A DNA stretch of 64,000 bases from Streptomyces dysideae (GCF_001514305.1 NZ_KQ949081.1:213125-277124), one strand, 5' to 3'; shown: positions 16,109 through 25,079, counted from the first letter of the stretch. A program made the numbers and translations. The notes: generated by a model from the letters alone, not told the origin.

Positions 16109-17029
16109 ATGCGCATTCGAGCCACTGTGGCCGCCGTCTCCGGCGCCCTGGCCCTCTCCGCCTTCGCCGTACCGGCCGCGCAGGCCGACGACTCCGCCTC
16201 CTGGGCGGACGCCGCGAAGCTCCACCAGGCCGCGCACACGGCTTCCGGCAAGACCGCGCTCAGCTCCCGCGCGGACGCCGAGGGTGAGCCGTACGCCCTG
16301 AACGCCACCTTCTCCAACTTCAAGATCGCCAAGGCGGTCAAGGTCGGCACGACCAACAAGGTCTCCACCACGGTGACGTACACGCTGACCCACGGCGCGG
16401 ACGTCGACATCAAGGCCGCGGACTTCGACACCGGCCCCTACCTCTACAAGGGTGCCTACGACGCGCCGGACAACATGCTCTTCGGCGACCTCCCGGCGAA
16501 GTGCACGGCGACCACGGCGACCACGGCCACCTGCACCGGCAAGATCGACGTCTACCCGGCCAACGACGAGCTCCTCAACTCGGACGCGGGCACCTGGAAG
16601 GGCGCGGCGCTGGCCATCGCGTACAACGGCCAGGACCCGGCGGGCGAGGACTTCGACATCACGAAGGTCGGATACGCCGACCAGGGCTCCCTCGGCAGCA
16701 CGCTGATCCAGCGCTACTCCAAGCTGACGGTCAACGCCTCGCCGGAGCCGGTGAAGAAGGGCAAGACCATCACGGTCACCGGCAAGCTCTCGCGGGCCAA
16801 CTGGGAGGACAACAAGTACCACGGCTACACCAACCAGCCGGTGAAGCTGCAGTTCCGCAAGAAGGGCAGCAACACCTACACCACGGTGAAGACGATCAAG
16901 TCGAACTCGACCGGCAACCTGAAGACGACGGTCACCGCGTCGACGGACGGCTACTTCCGCTACAGCTTCGCGGGCACCTCGACGACCCCGGCGGTCAAGG
17001 CCGCGGGCGATTTCGTCGACGTGCAGTAA
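16109..17029 (+). CDS. Secreted protein, paralog 2 of a tandem pair
   Basis: The 306-residue protein has a signal peptide almost identical to the upstream paralog (MRIRATVAAVSGALALSAFA). The C-terminal Ig-like module is nearly identical (YSKLTVNASPEPVKKG, VKAAGDFVDVQ). The central region is diverged (DVDIKAADFDTGPYLYKGAY, two cysteines) and lacks the very acidic DLDDD loop of copy 1. Conserved ends with a variable centre suggest a duplicated cell-surface or matrix protein with diversified binding. It converges on the P-type ATPase gene with only 14 bases between stops. Confidence 0.75.
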   Translation: MRIRATVAAVSGALALSAFAVPAAQADDSASWADAAKLHQAAHTASGKTALSSRADAEGEPYALNATFSNFKIAKAVKVGTTNKVSTTVTYTLTHGADVDIKAADFDTGPYLYKGAYDAPDNMLFGDLPAKCTATTATTATCTGKIDVYPANDELLNSDAGTWKGAALAIAYNGQDPAGEDFDITKVGYADQGSLGSTLIQRYSKLTVNASPEPVKKGKTITVTGKLSRANWEDNKYHGYTNQPVKLQFRKKGSNTYTTVKTIKSNSTGNLKTTVTASTDGYFRYSFAGTSTTPAVKAAGDFVDVQ

Positions 17030-17043
17030 CCCTTGGGCACCCC

Positions 17044-19452
17044 CTAAACGGGAAAGCGGCGGTCGACCCACTTCCATCCGACCTCCAGGGCGACCGCCGC
17101 CACCACCGAGATACCGACCGCGATCCACGGCATCGTCATCCCCACCAGCCGCAGCGCGAAGAACTCCTGCAGCCACGGCACCACCAGCACCAGCAGGAAC
17201 CCGAGCCCCATCGAGACCACGAGCCCGATCCGCCACCAGGTGTAGGGCCGGGCGATGATCGCCAGGACCCACATCGAGATCAGGAACAGCGTGAGCGTCG
17301 CGACGCTGGTCTCCGCGTCCAACGCGCCCTCACCCGTGTAGTAGTGACGGGCGATCAGGTATGTCACGAAGGTCGCTGCGCCGGCCAGCAGGCCGCCCGG
17401 GATCGAGTACCGCATCACCCGCCGTACGAAGTGGGGTTTCGCGCGTTCCTTGTTGGGCGCGAGGGCGAGGAAGAACGCCGGGACACCGATGGTGAGGGTG
17501 GAGAGCAGGGTCAGGTGGCGGGGCAGGAACGGGTACTCGACCTGCCAGCACACCACCAGCAGCGCCAGCAGCACCGAGTAGACGGTCTTCACCAGGAACA
17601 GCGTCGCCACCCGCGTGATGTTGCCGATGACCCGTCGGCCCTCCGCGACCACCGAGGGCAGGGTCGCGAAGCTGTTGTTGAGCAGCACGATCTGCGCGAC
17701 CGCCCGGGTCGCCTCCGACCCCGAGCCCATCGCCACGCCGATGTCCGCGTCCTTGAGGGCCAGGACGTCGTTCACACCGTCGCCGGTCATGGCGACGGTG
17801 TGCCCGTGGGACTGCAGCGCGCCCACCATGTCCCGCTTCTGCTTCGGGGTGACCCGCCCGAAGATCGTGCCCTCGTCGAGGGCGTCCGCCATGCCGTCCT
17901 TGTCGCGGGGCATCCGGCGCGCGTCGACCGTGCTGCCGCTCAGCCCGAGCTTGGTCGCCACCGCGCCCACGGACACCGCGTTGTCGCCGGAGATCACCTT
18001 GGCGCGGACGTTCTGCTCGGCGAAGTAGCGCAGGGTGTCGGCGGCGTCGGGCCGCAGCCGCTGCTCCAGTACGACGAGGGCGGCGGGCTTGGCGCCGTCG
18101 GCGACACCGGGGTCGTCGAGGTCGCGTCCGGCACGGGCGAGGAGGAGGACGCGCAGGCCCTGTTCGTTGAGGCGGTCGGTCTCGGCGAGGGAGGGGTCGT
18201 CCGAGGCGAGGAGGACATCGGGGGCGCCCAGCAGCCACGTACTGGCCTCGCCGTCGCCCTCGCTGAAGGAGGCGCCGCTGTACTTGCGGGCGGAGGAGAA
18301 CGGGAGGGACTCGGTGCAGCGCCAGTCCTCGGCGTCCGGGCAGGCGTCGATGATGGCCTGGAGGGAGGCGTTCGGCCGGGGATCGGACTCGCCGAGGGCG
18401 CCGAGGACCTTACGGACGTACGCCTCGTCGCTGCCGTTCAGCGGGCGCAGTTCGGTGATGTCCATGCCGCCCTCGGTGAGGGTGCCGGTCTTGTCGAGGC
18501 AGACCGTGTCGACGCGGGCGAGGCCCTCGATGGCGGGGAGTTCCTGCACCAGGCACTGCTGGCGGCCGAGCCGGATGACGCCGATGGCGAAGGCGACCGA
18601 GGTGAGGAGGACCAGGCCCTCCGGGACCATGGGGACGATGCCGCCGACGGTGCGGGCGACGGAGTCGTCGAGGTCGTTGCTCTTGACGAAGAGCTGGGTG
18701 GCGACCAGGCCGATCGCGGCCGGGATCATCATCCACGTCACGTACTTGAGGATCGTGGAGATGCCCGTGCGCAGCTCGGAGTGGACGAGCGTGAACCGGG
18801 AGGCCTCCTCGGCGAGCTGGGCGGCGTAGGCCTCGCGGCCGACCTTGGTGGCCTGGAAGGCGCCGCCGCCGGCCACGACGAAGCTGCCGGAGAGGATCTG
18901 GTCCCCGGCGCGTTTGACGACGGGGTCGGCCTCGCCGGTGAGCAGTGACTCGTCGATCTCCAGACCGTCGGCCTCGGCGCACACCCCGTCGACGACGGCC
19001 TTGTCGCCGGGCCCGATCTCGATCAGGTCGTCCAGCACGATCTCGGAGGTACTGACCTCGGCGGCGACCCCGTCCCGCCGTACGGTGGGACGCGCCTCCC
19101 CGATCACCGCCAGCGAATCCAGGGTCTTCTTCGCCCGCCACTCCTGGATGATGCCGATGCCGGTGTTGGCGAGGATCACGAACCCGAACAAGCTGTCCTG
19201 GATCGGCGCGACGGCCAGCATGATCAGCCAGAGCACGCCGATGATCGCGTTGAACCGGGTGAAGACGTTGGCGCGGACGATCTCGGTCATCGACCGGCTG
19301 CTGCGCACCGGTACGTCGTTGACCTGCCCCCGCGTGACCCGCTCGGCCACCTCGGCGGCGGTCAGCCCGCCCACGGCCGTCGCCGGCGCGGGCAGGGGGT
19401 GGGGATGGGGGTGCACAGGATCGAGTTCGGCGCCCGCGTCGAGGTGCGTCAT
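17044..19452 (-). CDS. CtpE-like cation-transporting P-type ATPase
   Basis: The protein has 802 residues. P-type ATPase motifs are clear: actuator loop SLLTGEAD (about 170), membrane motif MVPEGL (about 275), phosphorylated D320 in DKTGTLT, and hinge MTGDGVNDVLALKDADIG. About ten hydrophobic segments are present, and there is no N-terminal heavy-metal domain. Overall order and many segments (RANVFTRFNAI, LVQELPAIEGLARVD, FGRV, QSHGHTVAMTGDGVND) closely follow mycobacterial CtpE, a calcium-uptake ATPase. Calcium transport is thus likely but inferred. A His-rich tail (HPHPHPLP) lies near the N-terminus. Confidence 0.9.
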   Translation of the reverse strand: MTHLDAGAELDPVHPHPHPLPAPATAVGGLTAAEVAERVTRGQVNDVPVRSSRSMTEIVRANVFTRFNAIIGVLWLIMLAVAPIQDSLFGFVILANTGIGIIQEWRAKKTLDSLAVIGEARPTVRRDGVAAEVSTSEIVLDDLIEIGPGDKAVVDGVCAEADGLEIDESLLTGEADPVVKRAGDQILSGSFVVAGGGAFQATKVGREAYAAQLAEEASRFTLVHSELRTGISTILKYVTWMMIPAAIGLVATQLFVKSNDLDDSVARTVGGIVPMVPEGLVLLTSVAFAIGVIRLGRQQCLVQELPAIEGLARVDTVCLDKTGTLTEGGMDITELRPLNGSDEAYVRKVLGALGESDPRPNASLQAIIDACPDAEDWRCTESLPFSSARKYSGASFSEGDGEASTWLLGAPDVLLASDDPSLAETDRLNEQGLRVLLLARAGRDLDDPGVADGAKPAALVVLEQRLRPDAADTLRYFAEQNVRAKVISGDNAVSVGAVATKLGLSGSTVDARRMPRDKDGMADALDEGTIFGRVTPKQKRDMVGALQSHGHTVAMTGDGVNDVLALKDADIGVAMGSGSEATRAVAQIVLLNNSFATLPSVVAEGRRVIGNITRVATLFLVKTVYSVLLALLVVCWQVEYPFLPRHLTLLSTLTIGVPAFFLALAPNKERAKPHFVRRVMRYSIPGGLLAGAATFVTYLIARHYYTGEGALDAETSVATLTLFLISMWVLAIIARPYTWWRIGLVVSMGLGFLLVLVVPWLQEFFALRLVGMTMPWIAVGISVVAAVALEVGWKWVDRRFPV

Positions 19453-19597
19453 GCATTCGACGGTACGTGCGGATTTACGGCTTCACCCGCCGAGTGCGCG
19501 GAAGATCCGACTTGAGGAGGAGGGGCGTGGGGTGATGTGGTGCCGTGGTTGTACGGGGATCCCCTTAGCCGGGAGCAGCCGTCCTGGTGCCCACCCT

Positions 19598-19891
19598 TTA
19601 CTCCGCAGCGGGCGCCCTCGTGCTCTCTTCGGCCGATTCCGCCTCGGCCGCCGCCGCTCGCTTGATCGCCGCGTCCCGCTTCCGCACGTACCAGATGCCG
19701 ATCAGGCCGAGGCCGCCTCCGGCCAGGCAGGTCCACACCCACCAGGTGCGGTCGTGGTCGTCGAACCAGCCGTAGAAGGGGAGCTGGACCAGGAAGAGGA
19801 CGAACCAGATGATCGTGCCGCCGGTGATGGTGGCGACGACGGGGCCCTCAAGGGGCTCGGGCGCCTCGTGCTTCGGGGTCCATTTGGCCAT
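19598..19891 (-). CDS. DUF2530 small membrane protein
   Basis: The 97-residue protein has two hydrophobic segments (ATITGGTIIWFVLFLVQLPF and WWVWTCLAGGGLGLIGIWYV) separated by a short charged loop, and a basic then Ala/Glu-rich C-terminal tail. This matches the actinobacterial DUF2530 family, of unknown function. The start at 19891 (MAKWTPKHE) is chosen; a GTG six bases upstream is an alternative and neither has a strong ribosome binding site. Confidence 0.8.
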   Translation of the reverse strand: MAKWTPKHEAPEPLEGPVVATITGGTIIWFVLFLVQLPFYGWFDDHDRTWWVWTCLAGGGLGLIGIWYVRKRDAAIKRAAAAEAESAEESTRAPAAE

Positions 19892-19992
19892 GGGCACAGC
19901 TTACGAGGCGACCGGGTCTACGCGCGAAGATCGCCGATCCCGCGGCACCGCTTCTCTTCGTGAGCCAGGAATCCCCTGCTTCGGCTGGGGGT

Positions 19993-20181
19993 TCAAGTAA
20001 GGCCGTGGAACTTCTCGGTCTCCTCGACGGCGGCCTGGAAGCGTTCGTCGAAGTCGTCGCGGATGAGCGTCCGGATCACGTAGTCCTGGACGCTCATTCC
20101 CCTTTTGGCCGCATGGTCCCGGAGCCGCTCGAGCAGCTCCCCGTCTATCCGCAGGCTGAGCACGCTGGTCCCCATGTCCAC
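19993..20181 (-). CDS. Ribbon-helix-helix (CopG-like) protein
   Basis: The protein has about 62 residues. SVLSLRIDGELLERLRDHAA is the beta strand and first helix of a ribbon-helix-helix domain, followed by KRGMSVQDYVIRTLIRDDFD. Such dimers bind DNA and often act as antitoxins, but no toxin gene adjoins it, so it appears to be an orphan. The GTG at 20181 has GAGGTG six bases upstream; ATGs at 20175 and 20205 are alternatives. Confidence 0.75.
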   Translation of the reverse strand: MDMGTSVLSLRIDGELLERLRDHAAKRGMSVQDYVIRTLIRDDFDERFQAAVEETEKFHGLT

Positions 20182-20304
20182 GAGGGTCACCTCACGGGAC
20201 CGCATCGCGTGTCACTTTCCGCGATTGGCTCACTCGTACGAGTGACGAGTGGGTTCGGCGGCGGGGTCACGGGCATTTTTGCGCGGCACGGGTGGTCTTT
20301 AGGG

Positions 20305-20322
20305 AGAGTAATGAGTTACTCT
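20305..20322. promoter_or_regulatory. Putative MarR operator
   Basis: AGAGTAA-TGAG-TTACTCT is a perfect dyad with 7-bp arms, ending eight bases before the marR-like start codon. It is AT-rich against the background, and its position suggests autorepression of the MarR-MFS operon. Confidence 0.6.
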
Positions 20323-20329
20323 AAAGAAC

Positions 20330-20767
20330 ATGCCGGACCTTACGCATGGCGACGACGTTGCCGCCGTGAACTCCCTGCGCTCCGCTGTGATGCGGTTGTC
20401 CCGTCGACTCAAGCACCAGCGGGTCGACGAGTCACTGAGCCCCACCGAGATGTCGGTGCTGGGCACCCTCTCCCTCTGCGGCAAGGCCACCCCGGGTGAG
20501 CTCGCCCGCAAGGAACACGTACAGCCGCCGTCGATGACCCGCATCGTCGCGCTGCTGGAGGCCAAGGGCCTGGTCCGGCTGGAGCCGCACCCCGAGGACC
20601 GGCGCCAGAAGGTCGTCACGAAGACCGAGCAGGCCGAGGCGATGCTCGAAGAGAGCCGCCGCAAGCGCAACGCCTTCCTGGCCGGCCTGATCGACGGCCT
20701 CGACGAGGACGAGTGGGCGAAACTCCGCGCCGCCGCCCCCGTGCTGGAGAAGCTCGCACACCTGTAA
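20330..20767 (+). CDS. MarR-family regulator
   Basis: The 145-residue protein has a winged-helix core: LSPTEMSVLGTLSLCGKATP, GELARKEHVQPPSMTRIVAL, then the wing GLVRLEPHPEDRRQKVV with the conserved D-R-R. It is a dimeric repressor of the usual MarR length. The operator-like dyad at 20305 overlaps its promoter region. The MFS gene follows after 25 bases, so it probably controls that exporter and responds to a small ligand. Confidence 0.9.
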   Translation: MPDLTHGDDVAAVNSLRSAVMRLSRRLKHQRVDESLSPTEMSVLGTLSLCGKATPGELARKEHVQPPSMTRIVALLEAKGLVRLEPHPEDRRQKVVTKTEQAEAMLEESRRKRNAFLAGLIDGLDEDEWAKLRAAAPVLEKLAHL

Positions 20768-20792
20768 GCCATTCCCGAGGAGGCGAACCCTG

Positions 20793-22160
20793 TTGAGTAC
20801 GGGACCCGGAGCAGACTCCGCCCCCGCACCAGCCACCCCCGACTCCCAGCCCACCCCCAAGCCCGCCAAGTCCTCGATGTTCAGCTCGCTGAAGGTCCGG
20901 AACTACCGCCTGTTCTTCATGGGACAGGTCGTCTCCAACACCGGCACCTGGATGCAGCGCATCGCCCAGGACTGGCTGGTCCTCACCCTCACCGGCTCCT
21001 CGGCCGCCGTCGGTATCACGACAGCCCTGCAGTTCCTGCCGATGCTGCTCTTCGGCCTCTACGGCGGCGTCCTCGTCGACCGTCTGCCCAAGCGCCGTAC
21101 GCTCCTCGTCACCCAGATGTCGATGGGCGTCACCGGCCTCGCGCTCGCCGTCCTCACCCTCACCGGCCAGGTCGAGATCTGGCACGTCTACGTCGCCGCC
21201 TTCGCCATGGGACTCGCCACGGTCGTCGACAACCCGGCCCGCCAGTCCTTCGTCAGCGAGATGGTCGGCCCGGACCAACTGCAGAACGCGGTCAGTCTCA
21301 ACTCCGCCAACTTCCAGTCCGCCCGGCTCATCGGCCCCGCCGTCGCCGGCCTCATGATCACCGGCGTCGGCACCGGCTGGGCGTTCCTCTTCAACGGCCT
21401 GTCCTTCGTCGCACCCATCACCGGACTGCTCCTGATGCGGGCGCGCGAGCTGCACGCCGTCGAGCGCGCCCCGAAGAGCAAGGGCCAGCTGCGCGAGGGC
21501 CTGCGCTATGTCGCGGGGCGCCCCGACCTGATCTGGCCGATCGTCCTGGTCGGCTTCGTCGGCACCTTCGCCTTCAACTTCCCGGTGTACCTGTCGGCCT
21601 TCGCGGACGACGTCTTCCACGCGGGCGCCGGTTCCTACAGCCTCTTCAACACACTGATGGCCGTCGGCTCGGTGACCGGCGCCCTGCTCGCCGCCCGGCG
21701 CGGTACGGCGCGGCTGCGGGTGCTGAGTGCGGCGGCGGTGATCTTCGGCACGATAGAGATCGTGGCCGCCGTGACCCCGTCGCTGTGGATGTTCTCCCTG
21801 CTGATGATCCCGCTGGGCCTGTTCGGCATGACGGTCAACGTCACCGCGAACACCACCATCCAGATGTCCACCGATCCGGCCATGCGGGGCCGGGTGATGG
21901 CCCTGTACATGATGGTGTTCCTGGGCGGCTCCCCGGTCGGCGCACCGATCGTCGGCTGGATCACCGACGCTTATGGCGCGCGGGTCGGGCTTGCGGTGGG
22001 CGGTGCGATCGCGGCCATGGCCGCGGCCGTCATCGGCGTGATCCTGGCCCGGGTGGGTGGACTGCGGTTGTCGGTGGGGTGGAACGGCGGGCATCCGCGG
22101 GTTCGCTTCGTGCCGCGTGAGGGGGAGCGGCGGGAGGAGCGGCTGGCGACGGTGGGGTGA
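20793..22160 (+). CDS. MFS exporter (EntS-like) under MarR control
   Basis: The protein has 455 residues and twelve predicted membrane segments. MQRIAQDWLVLTLTGSSAAV and GVLVDRLPKRRTLLV (loop 2-3 motif) match the EntS/DHA3 branch of the MFS. Start TTG 20793 has GAGGAGG about ten bases upstream. It is cotranscribed with the MarR gene, a standard arrangement for drug or metabolite export. The specific substrate cannot be inferred. Confidence 0.88.
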   Translation: MSTGPGADSAPAPATPDSQPTPKPAKSSMFSSLKVRNYRLFFMGQVVSNTGTWMQRIAQDWLVLTLTGSSAAVGITTALQFLPMLLFGLYGGVLVDRLPKRRTLLVTQMSMGVTGLALAVLTLTGQVEIWHVYVAAFAMGLATVVDNPARQSFVSEMVGPDQLQNAVSLNSANFQSARLIGPAVAGLMITGVGTGWAFLFNGLSFVAPITGLLLMRARELHAVERAPKSKGQLREGLRYVAGRPDLIWPIVLVGFVGTFAFNFPVYLSAFADDVFHAGAGSYSLFNTLMAVGSVTGALLAARRGTARLRVLSAAAVIFGTIEIVAAVTPSLWMFSLLMIPLGLFGMTVNVTANTTIQMSTDPAMRGRVMALYMMVFLGGSPVGAPIVGWITDAYGARVGLAVGGAIAAMAAAVIGVILARVGGLRLSVGWNGGHPRVRFVPREGERREERLATVG

Positions 22161-22200
22161 GTCCCCCACCGGAGGCTGGAGGCTGGGATGCCGGAGGCCT

Positions 22201-22230
22201 CTGGAGGTCTCTGGAGGTCTCTGGAGGTCT
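22201..22230. repeat. 10-bp tandem repeat x3
   Basis: Three perfect copies of CTGGAGGTCT lie between the convergent MFS and GNAT genes, inside a wider GGAGGCTGGAGG-type low-complexity stretch. No function is apparent. Confidence 0.8.
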
Positions 22231-22241
22231 CGGAGGGGGAT

Positions 22242-22760
22242 TTACACCCTCCGGGCCAGGACCCGTCCCGGCCAGCCGTCCTTCCCCGTGTAGGCCTCGG
22301 TACGGGTGAAGCCGTTGCTCTCGTAGTAGCGGACGAGCTTGCCGTCGTCGCCGGCGTAGCAGTCGACGCGCAGCAGGGATACCCCCGCGCGCCTGGTCTC
22401 CTCGGCGGCGTGCGCGAGCAGGGCGCTGCCCAGGCCGTGGCCCTTGAAGCGGCGGTCGGAGGCGAGCCAGTGGATGTACCGCTCGGGCTCGCCGGGCGGC
22501 GCGAGCTGGGACAGGTAGGCGCCGGGTGAGTCGGTGAGGGTGAGGGTGGCGGCCGGCACACCGTCGGCCTCGGCGATGTACACGTCGCCCTCGTCCATGT
22601 ACCCGGCGACCGACTCCACCGTCTTCTGGTGCTCCGACAGGGGCTTCGTCCCCCACTGACCGGTGCGGCCCTGCGCGACGAGCCACTCCACGCAGCTGTC
22701 GAGCATGCTGAGTATCACGGGGATGTCGTCGGGGCCGCCTTCTCTGATGGTGATCTTCAT
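22242..22760 (-). CDS. GNAT-family N-acetyltransferase
   Basis: The 172-residue protein begins MKITIREGGPDDIPVI. It has the acetyl-CoA-binding motif A (RRFKGHGLGSALLAHAAEET, R/QxxGxG/A) and a typical motif B (YYESNGFTRTEAY). The acceptor substrate is unknown. It is divergent from the ThpR gene, with 42 bases between starts. Confidence 0.88.
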   Translation of the reverse strand: MKITIREGGPDDIPVILSMLDSCVEWLVAQGRTGQWGTKPLSEHQKTVESVAGYMDEGDVYIAEADGVPAATLTLTDSPGAYLSQLAPPGEPERYIHWLASDRRFKGHGLGSALLAHAAEETRRAGVSLLRVDCYAGDDGKLVRYYESNGFTRTEAYTGKDGWPGRVLARRV

Positions 22761-22802
22761 GGAGGCAGCCTAGGTGAACCGTTCCCTGGAAGGGTGACGC
22801 CC

Positions 22803-23372
22803 ATGAGACTCTTCACAGCCGTGCTGCCTCCCGGCGACGTGAGCCGTGAACTCGCCGTCGAAGTGGCGAAGTTGAAGACGCTACCGCGCGCGGACGGCCT
22901 CCGCTGGACGGGCCGCCCCGGCTGGCACTTCACCCTCGCGTTCTACGGCGAGGTCGACGACGATCTCGTACCGGAACTGTCGGCGAGGCTGGAGCGGGCC
23001 GCGCACCGTACGCCGCCGTTCCCGCTGGCGTTGCGCGGCGGCGGCCAGTTCGGGCACGGGCGGGCCCTGTGGGTGGGCGCGGACGGGGATCTGCCGACCC
23101 TGGGTCTGCTGGCCGACCGCAGTGAGGCGGCGGCGCGGAAGGCGGGCGTGGCGATGGGGGAGCACCGGCGGTACAAGGCCCACCTGACGGTGGCGCGGAG
23201 CCGGGAGGCGGTCGGTGTACGGGAGTATCTGGCCGCCCTCGACGTCTTCACGAGCCGTACGTGGACGGTGGACGAGCTGGTGCTGGTGCGCAGCAATCTG
23301 CCGGTGTCCGGGGTGCCGGGGGAGCAGCCGCGGTACGAGACGGTCGGGCGGTGGCCGCTGGGCGCGGGGTGA
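22803..23372 (+). CDS. thpR: RNA 2',3'-cyclic phosphodiesterase
   Basis: The 189-residue protein has the two catalytic HxT motifs of the 2H phosphoesterase family: H42 in WHFTLAF and H127 in HLTVAR. It starts MRLFTAVLPPGDV, as ThpR/LigT proteins do. The enzyme opens 2',3'-cyclic phosphates on RNA ends to 2'-phosphates. It is cytoplasmic and of normal length. Confidence 0.9.
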   Translation: MRLFTAVLPPGDVSRELAVEVAKLKTLPRADGLRWTGRPGWHFTLAFYGEVDDDLVPELSARLERAAHRTPPFPLALRGGGQFGHGRALWVGADGDLPTLGLLADRSEAAARKAGVAMGEHRRYKAHLTVARSREAVGVREYLAALDVFTSRTWTVDELVLVRSNLPVSGVPGEQPRYETVGRWPLGAG

Positions 23373-23448
23373 GCCGCTGGGAGGGGCGCGGGGTTGGGCG
23401 CTGGGTGGGGCCTGAACGGGACTGGGGCGGGCCGGTTAGGCTCGGGGC

Positions 23449-23538
23449 GTGGACCCGAAAACCCGGAACCGGATCATGGCCGGTGCGCTTGTGCTGATGT
23501 TCGTCGTGGTGGCGTTGGCGGCGGCGGTCGGCAGGTGA
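23449..23538 (+). CDS. 29-residue single-span membrane peptide
   Basis: GTG 23449 opens a 29-codon frame, VDPKTRNRIMAGALVLMFVV followed by VALAAAVGR. It has a charged N-terminus and one hydrophobic helix of about 18 residues. A well-formed amphipathic layout and strong GC3 bias suggest a real gene, and I recall similar tiny proteins in other Streptomyces. No ribosome binding site stands out. It is convergent with the oxidase fragment. Confidence 0.55.
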   Translation: MDPKTRNRIMAGALVLMFVVVALAAAVGR

Positions 23539-23563
23539 GGTGAGCTGAGCGGGCGCGGCTCGG

Positions 23564-24290
23564 TCAGGCGCCGCCGGACACCCCGTCCGGATCGAGCCGG
23601 CGGCGCAGTGCCGCCAGCCGGGCACGGGCCGTGGCGCCGAACGCCTCCGACAGCCGGGCCCGGTCGTCCCGGTCGAGGAAGTTGACGTACACCCCGTCCT
23701 GGTACGGCGCGAGGGCGGCGACGTAGTCCCGCGCCCAGGCCCGCTCGACCGCGCCGAGGGAGTCGTCCTGCCGGGGCGGCCAGACCGCGTTGACGTTGAG
23801 GTGGTGGGGCACGGCCCGGTGGGCGAAGGCGGTGGCGGCGGGGTCGGTCTCGGCGACCGCGCCGCCGAGGTGGAAGAGGATCGCGTAGCTGCGCGGGGAA
23901 CGGGCCCGGGCGGCGTGTTCGGTCAGGGTGTCGATCACGTCGTCGTCCAGCTCGCGCAGGCCGGTCGACTTCCAGTAATAGTGCCGGCCGGCCGGGACGA
24001 CCGTGTCGGTCATCGACTGCAGCGCGGTGTAGGGGCGCAGGCGGACCAGATCCAGCAGGGGGCGGCCGAGGGCGCGCAGCGGGGCCAGCAGCCGCTCCGC
24101 CGTGTCCCCCTCCGCCAGTGCCAGCATGGTGATCATGCACACCGGGCGGCCGTGCGTCTCGACCGGCAGGAAGGGGGCGGCGGGCGCGCGGCGCAGCGTC
24201 ACCACGGTGGCCACCTCGGGCGGTGCGGAAGCGGCGTGGTCCCGGTAGGCGCGCAGGACGGCGGGGGCGTCTTCGAGCGGCCAGAGGACC
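23564..24290 (-). pseudogene. C-terminal half of a berberine-bridge-type FAD oxidoreductase
   Basis: The minus strand reads TVLWPLEDAPAVLRAYRDHA, then HYYWKSTGLRELDDDVIDTL, FHLGGAVAETDP, LNVNAVWPP and VYVNFLDRDD, ending in the LAALRRRLDPDGV region. This is the substrate-binding half plus BBE domain of a berberine-bridge-type oxidase. The FAD-binding N-terminal 200 or so residues, with the flavin-linking His/Cys, are missing. Homology stops sharply at about 24290. It is a truncated gene without start or cofactor site. Confidence 0.8.
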
Positions 24291-24294
24291 GTAC

Positions 24295-24456
24295 AGTCAC
24301 GTTGCCGGGTGTCGTGTCGGACGGATCGCCGAAGACCGGGTCCGCGTGGACGATGACGCCGGTCGGCAGGATGAGGGAACGAGAGTCACGAACGTCGATC
24401 TCCTCTTCGAAGATCGTCCGTGACCTCGTCCCGACCCACACCTGAGCCACCGCCAA
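24295..24456 (-). other. Unassigned coding-like fragment
   Basis: The minus frame VAVAQVWVGTRSRTIFEEEI, then DVRDSRSLILPTGVIVHADP, has plausible protein composition and ends where the oxidase homology begins. I do not recognise it. It may be the 5' part of another gene joined to the oxidase fragment at a deletion point, or it may be chance. Confidence 0.25.
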
Positions 24457-24483
24457 ACAGGTGAATCGGTTGGTCCCACGGCG

Positions 24484-24761
24484 TCACCAGGCGAAGGCCT
24501 CCGGCGACGGCCCCGGGCCCGGGAAGATCTCGTCCAGGCCGGTCAACAGGTCCTCGCTGAGCTCCAGTTCCATGGCGCGCAGCGCGGAGTCGAGCTGTTC
24601 GGCGGTGCGCGGGCCGACGATCGGGCCGGTCACGCCGGGGCGGGTGAGCAGCCAGGCCAGGGCGGCCTCGCCGGGCTCGATGCCGTGCTTGTCGAGCAGG
24701 CCTCGTACGCCTGGATCTGGGCGCGTGCGGTGGGGTCGGCGAGCGTGTCGGAGGCGCGTGA
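24484..24761 (-). pseudogene. 3' part of a disrupted aldo/keto reductase gene
   Basis: The minus strand reads SRASDTLADPTARAQIQAYE, then, after a one-base deletion, LLDKHGIEPGEAALAWLLTR and EIFPGPGPSPEAFAW before the stop. It is nearly identical in protein to the C-terminus of the intact reductase at 25136-26125, but inverted. Together with the 5' remnant at 26267-26302 it brackets a 1.5 kb insert. The gene is dead through interruption and frameshift. Confidence 0.85.
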
Positions 24762-25079
24762 GAGCGGAGCATCGGGTTCAAGGTGCTCACGGGTGCACCG
24801 GCCAACATCGACCCCGGCGCGGCCGATGGCCGTCTCATGCTCCAGGTGGTGGGAGCCATGGCGGAGTTCGAGCGCAGCGTCATCATGGAGCGCACCCGCG
24901 CCGGACTCGACGCAGCCGAGGCGCAGGGGCACACCGGCGGGCGGCCGTCCGTCGTGAACGAGGACGTGCTGACCGTGGCCCGTGCGAGGAAGGCGAAGGG
25001 AGAGAGCGTCAGTGCTATCGCCAAGGCTCTGGGCGTCTCCCGGGCCACGCTGTACCGGCACCTCGGAGACGACTCCTGA
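24762..25079 (+). pseudogene. C-terminal fragment of a serine recombinase
   Basis: ERSIGFKVLTGAP, then DGRLMLQVVGAMAEFERSVI, GLDAAEAQGHTGGRP and a terminal HTH (SAIAKALGVSRATLYRHLGD) are the second half of a Tn3-resolvase/Hin-type recombinase. The catalytic N-terminal domain is absent. It starts exactly where the reductase fragment on the other strand breaks off, which suggests that an element carrying this gene inserted there and later lost its left part. Confidence 0.85.

Noticed and set aside
16501..18948. Long plus-strand frame across the second secreted paralog and the P-type ATPase
   Set aside because: It runs out of frame through one gene and antisense to the ATPase. It has no homology and skewed composition.
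19993..20205. Toxin-antitoxin module around the ribbon-helix-helix gene
   Set aside because: The neighbours are a DUF2530 membrane protein and a MarR gene; no toxin-like ORF adjoins it on either strand.
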